From an uncultured Gammaproteobacteria bacterium (GTDB taxonomy: Bacteria > Pseudomonadota > Gammaproteobacteria > Rariloculales > Rariloculaceae): a DNA stretch of 10,101 nucleotides. Location: the NCBI GenBank assembly GCA_946887385.1, contig CAMPKU010000169.1, forward strand, positions 1 to 10,101, given 5' to 3'. How positions within the stretch are numbered: the first letter of the stretch is position 1; the number at the start of each line of letters is the position of its first letter. This document shows, one piece after another, positions 1 through 4,732 of the stretch. Under the pieces are notes generated by a model. It had not been told where the DNA came from. It did not search any database and saw only the letters and a program-made list of their open reading frames with translations. The translations under genes were made by a program, and so were the position numbers.

Positions 1-1
1 C

Positions 2-1687
2 GTGCAAGACATCATGGAGCTCAACTTCGAGGGCGCCGTGGCGGACATGTCCGCCGGCGAGCTGCGCCTTGCGGCCGGCTACCAGCGCCGCGAGAACTCG
101 GCGACGTTCGTGCCGGACATTCTGCAGTCTACGGTGTCGTTCACGGATCAAGTGATCGGCGTCTATCCCACGGGTTACATGGATGCCTCGACGTCAGTCG
201 ACGATCTCTACGTGGAGCTGCTCGTGCCGTTGCTGTCGGGCAAGCGCGCCGCGCAGCGGCTGGAGCTCGAGCTCGGCGCCCGCGTGTCGGATTACGAGCA
301 CACCGAGCAAGAAGACACGTACAAGGCTCTCATCAACTGGGAGGTCAACGATTGGGTGCGCTTGCGCGGCGGTTACAACCGAGCCACGCGCGCACCGAAC
401 TTGGGCGAGCTGTTTTTGGCACCGCAGGAGATCTTTCTCGTGGGCGGCAACAACTTCGGCGACCCCTGCGGGCTGCGCTCGACCGCGCCGTACGGCGCCG
501 GCGGCACGGGCCCGGATCCCGAGTTCGACCCGGCGCTCGAGACGCCGCCGCAGCTTGCGGCCGGCCAGACGCCCGAGGGAGCGCAGAGCGCGCGCTTGAT
601 CTGCGAGGCGCTGATGGGGCCCACGGCCGCGAATCAGTTCTACAACGTGGCCAACGCAGGCCCGGGCGGCGGCTCGGCGTTCAACTGGGTGTTGCAGCAG
701 GGCAATCCGGAGCTGCGGTCCGAGACGGCCGACACGTTTACGTTCGGGGCCGTCATGAACCTGCCGTTCGAAAGGCCGTGGCTTGCGGGCTTGGGCGTGT
801 CGCTCGACTTCTTCCGCGTCGAGATCGAGGACGCCATCATGCTGTACTCCGTCGACTTCGCGAACTTCCGCTGCTTCGGCTCCACGCTCGTCACGAGCCC
901 GACGGAGGCCGCCGCGCAGGCGGCGTCGCCCGATTGCCAGCTCCTGCCGCGTAACCAAGCGCTGGGCGGTCCGCTAACCACCTCGCTGTCGTATGACAAC
1001 TTGGCCAGCATCGAGACGGCGGGTGCCGACCTCGCGTTGAACTGGACCATGCAGTTCTCCGATGTGGGGTGGGATATCCCCGGCGGCTTGGCGCTCAACG
1101 CTCAGGCCACATTGCTCGACTACTACCGCACCAAGCAATCGCCGGCGGGGTTCGACGTCGAGACGGACTGGAAGGGCTCGCTCGGGCCGAACCTCTCGGG
1201 CACCAATCCCGGCGCCTACGACTATCGTCTGTTCAGCTCGATCGGCTACTTCCGCGACCGGTGGGCCATCAACCTGCGCTGGCGGTACCTGCCCGAAACG
1301 TTCACGGCGCAGTACGCGAGCGAGCAGGCGATCCGTGCGAACAACGCGCGGGTTGCGGCCGGCGGGCCCGGCATCACGCTGAGCTACACGCCCACGACTG
1401 AAATCGAGACGGACGACTACAGCGTGTTCGACCTGTCGTTCAACTGGGACATGGGCGAGCGGCTGTCGCTACGCGGCGGCATCACGAACGTGTTCGACAC
1501 GGAGCCCGAAGAGGTGGGCAGCACGCGGGGCTTCCCGATCGGCACCGACTTGGCGGCGGTTTGCGGCGGGGCGCCCGGCTGCGTGCAGCCGACGAGCTTC
1601 AGCTTGCCGTCCACCGGCGACTTCAACGGCGGCTATTACGACACGATCGGCCGGCGCTACTTCCTGGGGTTCGAGATGCAGTTCTAG
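2..1687 (+). CDS. TonB-dependent outer-membrane receptor, C-terminal part (5' end outside window)
   Basis: This is the C-terminal part of a TonB-dependent receptor, a family of outer-membrane beta-barrels that import large substrates using TonB energy. The frame is open from the left edge through 561 codons to TAG at 1687, so the signal peptide, TonB box and plug lie outside; the GTG at 2 is not a credible start. Visible hallmarks are alternating amphipathic strands, the barrel motif RATRAPNLGELF (visible residues 127-138), the late strand motif GGITNVFDTEP, and a C-terminal strand ending in Phe, as expected for BAM-dependent assembly. Long loop-like insertions carry six cysteines that fall into three close pairs (156/201, 291/312, 521/527), consistent with disulfides in extracellular loops. 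The substrate cannot be read from the sequence. Nothing links it to the nitrate genes. It converges on the CMD-family gene. Confidence 0.93.
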   Translation: MQDIMELNFEGAVADMSAGELRLAAGYQRRENSATFVPDILQSTVSFTDQVIGVYPTGYMDASTSVDDLYVELLVPLLSGKRAAQRLELELGARVSDYEHTEQEDTYKALINWEVNDWVRLRGGYNRATRAPNLGELFLAPQEIFLVGGNNFGDPCGLRSTAPYGAGGTGPDPEFDPALETPPQLAAGQTPEGAQSARLICEALMGPTAANQFYNVANAGPGGGSAFNWVLQQGNPELRSETADTFTFGAVMNLPFERPWLAGLGVSLDFFRVEIEDAIMLYSVDFANFRCFGSTLVTSPTEAAAQAASPDCQLLPRNQALGGPLTTSLSYDNLASIETAGADLALNWTMQFSDVGWDIPGGLALNAQATLLDYYRTKQSPAGFDVETDWKGSLGPNLSGTNPGAYDYRLFSSIGYFRDRWAINLRWRYLPETFTAQYASEQAIRANNARVAAGGPGITLSYTPTTEIETDDYSVFDLSFNWDMGERLSLRGGITNVFDTEPEEVGSTRGFPIGTDLAAVCGGAPGCVQPTSFSLPSTGDFNGGYYDTIGRRYFLGFEMQF

Positions 1688-1707
1688 GCAAACGCGCGCT
1701 CGGCGAA

Positions 1708-1733
1708 GGGCGGCGGGCGCCGGCCCGCCGCCC
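1708..1733. terminator. GC-only hairpin between convergent genes, possible bidirectional terminator
   Basis: A perfect inverted repeat with 11-bp arms (GGGCGGCGGGC and its complement) around a 4-nt loop GCCG. It sits 20 bp past the receptor stop and 22 bp past the CMD-family stop on the other strand. The position and symmetry suit a shared transcription stop or a 3'-end stabiliser. Neither side has a T-tract, so it is not a classical intrinsic terminator, and Rho may be needed. Confidence 0.55.
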
Positions 1734-1755
1734 ACGCTCGCGGCGTGCGGCCGCG

Positions 1756-2166
1756 CTATTTCTTCGCGAAGGCGCCCATCTCCTTGAGCACCTCGTTGGC
1801 GGCCTTGAACGCGTCGAGCCCGGCCGGAATTCCGCAGTACACGGTGGCGTGCAGCAGCACTTCTTTGATCTCTTCGACGGTGACGCCGTTGTTCAGCGCG
1901 CCGCGCACGTGAAGCTTGATCTCGGGCGCCCGGTTCAGCGCCGTCAGCATCGCAAGATTGATGAGACTGCGCGTCTTGCGGTCGAGGCCGGAGCGCGTCC
2001 AGGCATAACCCCAACACCATTCGGTCGTAATGTTCTGGAACGCCATCATGAAGTCGTTCGCGGCCTTCAAGGAGTTGTCCACGTACTCGGCTCCGAGCAC
2101 GGCGCGGCGCACTTCGAGGCCGCGGTCGAACAGTTCATCGATGGTTTCGTCTCTGCGTTCGGTCAT
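1756..2166 (-). CDS. Carboxymuconolactone decarboxylase (CMD) family protein
   Basis: A 136-residue cytosolic protein of the CMD family, close to the usual length for single-domain PcaC-like members. The start is the ATG at 2166, with GGAG about 9 nt upstream; a longer frame to 2223 would run through the T-rich terminator and adds an unlikely N-terminus. The core motif reads HVRGALNNGVTVEEIKEVLLH (positions 86-106), followed by YCGIPAG (110-116), as in 4-carboxymuconolactone decarboxylases of the protocatechuate branch of the beta-ketoadipate pathway. The AhpD-type CxxC redox motif is absent, which argues against a peroxidase role. No other pca genes are nearby, so the substrate is open; many family members act elsewhere. 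It lies 92 bp downstream of tetR on the same strand and may be a target of that regulator. Confidence 0.88.
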   Translation of the reverse strand: MTERRDETIDELFDRGLEVRRAVLGAEYVDNSLKAANDFMMAFQNITTEWCWGYAWTRSGLDRKTRSLINLAMLTALNRAPEIKLHVRGALNNGVTVEEIKEVLLHATVYCGIPAGLDAFKAANEVLKEMGAFAKK

Positions 2167-2189
2167 TGTCGAAGCTCCAGGGTGATGGC

Positions 2190-2223
2190 AAAAAAAACGA
2201 GTGCCGGCGCGAGCGTGCCGCAC
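2190..2223 (-). terminator. Intrinsic terminator candidate after tetR, just upstream of the CMD gene
   Basis: Read on the minus strand, GTGCGGC pairs with GCC-G-GCAC (7 bp with one bulged G) around an 8-nt loop. It is followed by TCG and eight consecutive T (plus-strand A run 2190-2197). This is the classical intrinsic-terminator layout, 36 nt after the tetR stop. The T-run ends only 23 nt before the CMD start codon, so the element could also act as an attenuator for transcripts entering that gene. Confidence 0.6.
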
Positions 2224-2258
2224 CTTTGAAGGGTGGTCGAACGGAAAGGCTAGCGGCG

Positions 2259-2813
2259 TTAAAACACCACGTCGAGCATCGCGCGGATATAGTCGCGATG
2301 CTGCTGCGACGTGAGGTACTGCTGCTGCATGTAGGCGTGGATGTGCCGGGATTCGATGGCTCCGATCAGAATGTCGGCCGTGGTGTGCACGTCCTTGACC
2401 GTGAGCAGGCCTGCGTTGCCGGCCTGAGTGAGCCAGGCGGTGAGCCGAGTACGCAACTGCGACGGCGTGGGCTCGGGGAGGTTCGACTCGATACAGGCGG
2501 CGCGCAGAGTGATCGACGCGGAGATGACGGCGCCCAAGTATTGGTTGATCTCGATCAGCACCTGGCCGAGCTGCTCGCGAACCGGCACTCCGGGCTGCAC
2601 GCCGCGGTCGAGCTCGGTAAGAGGCGCGCCGTCGGGCTGAAAGGCCATGAGCATGAGCTGCTGTTTGGAGCCCGTGCGTTGAAACAGCGTGGCCGTCGAG
2701 ACGCCGAGCTTCTTGGCGACCATGGCTACGGGTGCTTTCGGGCCGCGATCGAGGAACACCTCGCGCGCCGCCACGCTGATCTCTCGATCGCTGACTTGTC
2801 TACGGCGTCCCAT
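2259..2813 (-). CDS. TetR/AcrR-family transcriptional regulator
   Basis: A 184-residue one-component repressor-type regulator. The N-terminal TetR DNA-binding domain spans roughly residues 8-54. Its helix-turn-helix reads PVAMVAKKLGVSTATLFQ (28-45), followed by the typical GSKQQLM at the start of helix 4. The remainder is an all-helical ligand-binding domain with no recognisable ligand signature; the family length is usually 180-220. The ATG at 2813 is preferred over the in-frame TTG at 2834 because the latter would place the start inside the inverted repeat at 2824-2844. No good Shine-Dalgarno precedes either. The gene is upstream of the CMD-family gene on the same strand and divergent from the DUF167 gene. 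Autoregulation through the dyad and control of the CMD gene are inferences. Confidence 0.9.
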   Translation of the reverse strand: MGRRRQVSDREISVAAREVFLDRGPKAPVAMVAKKLGVSTATLFQRTGSKQQLMLMAFQPDGAPLTELDRGVQPGVPVREQLGQVLIEINQYLGAVISASITLRAACIESNLPEPTPSQLRTRLTAWLTQAGNAGLLTVKDVHTTADILIGAIESRHIHAYMQQQYLTSQQHRDYIRAMLDVVF

Positions 2814-2823
2814 AGGCGCGCAT

Positions 2824-2844
2824 GATAGCGTCAAAAGCGCTATC
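2824..2844. promoter_or_regulatory. Perfect 7-7-7 inverted repeat, likely TetR operator
   Basis: GATAGCG, seven spacer bases, then CGCTATC: a perfect dyad of 21 bp. It begins 11 bp upstream of the tetR ATG and lies in the short gap to the divergent DUF167 gene. Dyads of this size beside a TetR-family gene are typical operators bound by a repressor dimer, often autoregulatory. I did not find a second full copy by eye elsewhere in the window. Confidence 0.65.
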
Positions 2845-2878
2845 GAGCAGTGCTTCTTCGGTTGCTTTACGTAACAGG

Positions 2879-3148
2879 ATGGGTCGCTTGACCGTGATCG
2901 CCGTAAAGGTCGTGCCGCGCGCCGCCAAGGATGAGATCGTCGGGTGGCTGGACCAGGCTCTCAAAGTGCGGGTGGCGGCCCCGCCGCAAGACGGGCGCGC
3001 CAACCGCGCCCTCGAGCAGCTATTGGCGGCGGCGTTGGGCCTCAAGAAGAGCGCCGTGGTCGTCGCGGCCGGGCGAAGCTCTGCGCTGAAGCGAGTCGCG
3101 ATCGAGGGTCTCTCGCGCGAGGAGATCTTACGCCGCCTCGCCGGCTGA
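2879..3148 (+). CDS. DUF167 / YggU (UPF0235) family protein
   Basis: An 89-residue protein of the DUF167 family; E. coli YggU is 96 residues. The core VRVAAPPQDGRANRALEQLL matches the family pattern KV-x-APP-x-DG-x-AN. Also typical are the early basic strand VKVVPRAAKDEIVG and the GRSSALKRVAIEG segment near the end. The molecular role is unknown for the family. The start is uncertain. The ATG at 2879 has AGG directly against it, whereas the TTG at 2888 has AGGATGG at a better distance. The ATG at 2822 would run through the tetR operator dyad and adds residues unlike the family. Its 3' end overlaps the convergent transporter gene by 21 bp. Confidence 0.85.
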   Translation: MGRLTVIAVKVVPRAAKDEIVGWLDQALKVRVAAPPQDGRANRALEQLLAAALGLKKSAVVVAAGRSSALKRVAIEGLSREEILRRLAG

Positions 3149-4423
3149 GGAACGCCGCCGGCGATCGCCGGTTGCTCTCGCCGCAGGGGTGACGTGCGCA
3201 GGGAGATGCCGTCGCGGGCGGGCACGGCCCCCTTCATCGGCCCACGTGCGCGTCCAACGGATCTGTAACACGCGCAGCACCGCGAGCATCGCCAATGACA
3301 AGCACGCAAATACCAAGAAGCCCGCGAGATAGCTGCCGAGATACTGCTTCGATAGTCCCATCGCATTCGGCACGAGACCGCCGCCGAGCGCGCCAACCTC
3401 GCCGATCATGGAGCCAGCGACCGCGGTAGTGGCTGGCCAGCGCAGCGGGACGAGCTGGAACAAGGCGCCGTTGCCGGCGCCGAGCGCCGCGAAGCACAAC
3501 ATCAGCAGCAACGTGGTGGCCAGCAGCGAGCCGCCGGCCAGTCCTACCGCCGCGAGCGTGGCGGCTACCAAGCTCAGCACCACGGTTAGCGAATTCACGC
3601 CGCCCCAGCGATCGCCAATCCAGCCGCCGAAGACGCGCAGCGCCGCGCCCATGAACGCCGCGAGCGTCGTGAGCTGCCCCGCAGCGACTTTGCTGACGCC
3701 GAATTGATCGTAGTAATACGTGGGCAGGAAGCTCGCGAGGCCGATGAATCCGCCGAACGTCACGGCGTAGATGAGACTGAAAGCCCAGCCATCCTTCTCG
3801 AACAGACATGCGATGTGTTTCCGCAGCGAGGCGCCTGTATCGACGTCGTCGGGCTCGCGCGCAAACGCGATCATGACGACCATCGGCACCGCGACTGCGA
3901 CGGCCGCGATCCCGTAAACCGTTTGCCAGCCGAACGCGGCGCTAAGCGGCGGTGCTACGAGAACGGCCACGGCCGTGCCGACGTTGCCGGCGCCGACGAG
4001 GCCCATCGCGAGCCCTTTGTGCTGCGGCGGGAAGGAGCCGGAGCCGAGCGACATCGCCACGCCGAAGCTGCTGCCGGCGATGCCGAGCAGTACCCCCATC
4101 GCGAGCAAATCGTTGAATCCGTCCACCATCCGGTAGCCGAACAGCATCGCTACGGCGATGAGCGCCATCTCGACGAGCGTGGCGCGCTTGCGGCCGATGT
4201 ACTGGGCGAGCACGCCGAGCGGAAATCGCAGCAAGGCGCCGGCCAGAATCGGGATCGACAACATGAGGCCCGTCTGTGCGGCCGTGAGGTCGTACGCCTC
4301 ACTGATGAACGGCGCCATCGCACCGTTCAACACCCATATCAAGCAGGAGAACGTGAAATAGACGAACGCCGCGACGAGCGTGGGCGAATGGCCCGATCGC
4401 AAGAACGCTCTGACATCGATCAT
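3128..4423 (-). CDS. NarK/NasA-type nitrate/nitrite transporter (MFS)
   Basis: A 431-residue inner-membrane major facilitator with about 12 hydrophobic segments, of the nitrate/nitrite porter family. The N-terminus AFLRSGHSPTLVAAFVYF is the typical family opening and supports the ATG at 4423. The two substrate arginines of NarK appear to be present: R66 in AGALLRFPLG (TM2) and R263 in AALRVFGGWIGDR (TM7-8 region). Nitrate-signature segments lie near 112-150 (ending KGLAMGLVGAGNVG) and 314-326 (LGAGNGALFQLVP), followed by GEVGALGGGLVPNAMG. After the last membrane segment (about residue 388) comes an unusual Arg-rich tail of some 40 residues, whose end overlaps the DUF167 gene. The gene is divergent from nirB-nirD-nasA, so nitrate uptake for assimilation is the likely role. 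A perfect sigma-54 promoter sits immediately upstream. No Shine-Dalgarno is visible. Confidence 0.93.
   Translation of the reverse strand: MIDVRAFLRSGHSPTLVAAFVYFTFSCLIWVLNGAMAPFISEAYDLTAAQTGLMLSIPILAGALLRFPLGVLAQYIGRKRATLVEMALIAVAMLFGYRMVDGFNDLLAMGVLLGIAGSSFGVAMSLGSGSFPPQHKGLAMGLVGAGNVGTAVAVLVAPPLSAAFGWQTVYGIAAVAVAVPMVVMIAFAREPDDVDTGASLRKHIACLFEKDGWAFSLIYAVTFGGFIGLASFLPTYYYDQFGVSKVAAGQLTTLAAFMGAALRVFGGWIGDRWGGVNSLTVVLSLVAATLAAVGLAGGSLLATTLLLMLCFAALGAGNGALFQLVPLRWPATTAVAGSMIGEVGALGGGLVPNAMGLSKQYLGSYLAGFLVFACLSLAMLAVLRVLQIRWTRTWADEGGRARPRRHLPAHVTPAARATGDRRRRSSAGEAA
3158..3171. repeat. 14-bp perfect palindrome after the DUF167 stop
   Basis: CCGGCGATCGCCGG starts 10 bp after the DUF167 stop codon and lies inside the C-terminal tail of the convergent transporter gene. 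It could fold as a 5-bp stem with a GATC loop. There is no T-tract, so a terminator role is weakly supported. In a genome this GC-rich it may be chance. Confidence 0.25.
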
Positions 4424-4435
4424 GGCGCGGCGAAT

Positions 4436-4451
4436 TGCAAAGGATGTGCCA
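4436..4451 (-). promoter_or_regulatory. Sigma-54 (-24/-12) promoter for the nitrate transporter gene
   Basis: On the minus strand the sequence reads TGGCAC-ATCCT-TTGCA, an exact match to the RpoN consensus TGGCAC-N5-TTGC[AT] with the GG-N10-GC spacing. It faces the transporter gene. Counting 12 nt from the -12 C predicts a transcript start near 4425, only about 2 nt before the ATG at 4423. Sigma-54 dependence implies an activator such as NtrC, consistent with nitrogen-limitation control. Confidence 0.8.
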
Positions 4452-4502
4452 TGCGCTTCGCCAGCTTCCACCCCGCGACGCCGCTGCATCTAGGTGTCTA
4501 CC

Positions 4503-4530
4503 GTGCGCAAATCTCGCACCAATGTGTGGC
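4503..4530. promoter_or_regulatory. NtrC-like enhancer dyad with an adjacent inverted repeat
   Basis: GCACCA-ATG-TGTGGC at 4516-4530 matches 10 of 12 defined positions of the NtrC consensus GCACCA-N3-TGGTGC. It is centred about 98 bp upstream of the predicted transporter transcript start and about 164 bp upstream of the predicted nirB start, both suitable for an enhancer-binding activator. Directly overlapping is GTGCG-N7-CGCAC (4503-4519), a perfect 5-bp dyad. The assignment is by consensus only. Confidence 0.4.
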
Positions 4531-4619
4531 AGCGCGCAGCGTGCGCTGATCCACCGTGGCGCAGCCGAGGGCTGTGCGCTCAGCGTGCGGCCACAACCGT
4601 CGATCGAAAACACGCGCGT

Positions 4620-4632
4620 CATCAAGCGCTTG
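4620..4632 (+). promoter_or_regulatory. IHF-like site upstream of nirB
   Basis: CATCAAGCGCTTG matches the IHF consensus WATCAA-N4-TTR at every defined position except the first. It lies between the NtrC-like dyad and the nirB sigma-54-like element, about 61 bp before the predicted start. That is the usual place for an IHF bend at RpoN promoters. The consensus is loose, so chance is possible. Confidence 0.3.
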
Positions 4633-4659
4633 CCTTTTTGAAACGCTGAGTGGGCAAGT

Positions 4660-4675
4660 TGGCATGCGCTTTGGA
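4660..4675 (+). promoter_or_regulatory. Sigma-54-like promoter for nirB-nirD-nasA
   Basis: TGGCATG-CGCT-TTGGA resembles the RpoN element TGGCACG-N4-TTGCA with correct spacing. It has C-to-T in the -24 block and, more seriously, GG instead of the nearly invariant GC at -12. The predicted start is near 4687, giving a leader of about 46 nt. The flanking IHF-like and NtrC-like sites raise its plausibility, but the -12 deviation keeps confidence low. No convincing sigma-70 alternative was found. Confidence 0.35.
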
Positions 4676-4683
4676 ATAGCGTT

Positions 4684-4718
4684 CGCGGCGGCAGCTGGCC
4701 GTCCTTGCTGCGTTCGCG
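4684..4718 (+). other. Imperfect stem-loop just before the nirB ribosome site
   Basis: CGCG (4684-4687) and GCAGC (4691-4695) pair with GCTGC (4707-4711) and CGCG (4715-4718). The result is two short stems separated by a 3x3 internal loop, with an 11-nt apical loop. The structure ends right where the purine-rich Shine-Dalgarno begins. It lacks the hexaloop hairpin pair expected for NasR/NasT (ANTAR) antitermination leaders, so a regulatory role is only a possibility. Confidence 0.25.
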
Positions 4719-4732
4719 AGGAAAGGAAAGCG

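Larger units (their letters stand above)
4424..4732. promoter_or_regulatory. Divergent regulatory region between the transporter gene and nirB
   Basis: These 309 bp have no credible gene: a longer nirB start at 4556 and a longer transporter start at 4489 lack family-like residues and ribosome sites. From left to right the region holds a perfect sigma-54 element for the transporter, an NtrC-like dyad, an IHF-like site, a sigma-54-like element for nirB, an imperfect leader hairpin and a strong nirB Shine-Dalgarno. No FNR/ANR-type TTGAT-N4-ATCAA box was found, which fits assimilatory rather than anaerobic control. Confidence 0.7.

Noticed and set aside
2867..2874. TTACGTAA palindrome before the DUF167 start
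   Set aside because: Short, does not extend on either side, and is weaker than the adjacent 7-7-7 dyad.
4424..4489. Extended N-terminus for the transporter from the ATG at 4489
   Set aside because: The extra 22 residues are unlike the family opening, and this stretch contains the perfect sigma-54 element.
3704..4549. 281-codon plus-strand frame opposite the transporter
   Set aside because: The composition is Arg/Glu/His-rich with no domain. The opposite strand encodes a clear 12-segment MFS protein.
4600..4607. TCGATCGA palindrome in the divergent region
   Set aside because: Eight bases with no flanking symmetry or match to a known regulator; expected by chance.
4556..4732. Extended N-terminus for NirB
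   Set aside because: The added 59 residues do not resemble the family, and a strong ribosome site precedes the ATG at 4733, where the conserved sequence begins.
4433..4732. FNR/ANR-type anaerobic box upstream of nirB
   Set aside because: No TTGAT-N4-ATCAA-like pair was found; the ATCAA at 4621 pairs with TTG in an IHF-like rather than FNR-like arrangement.
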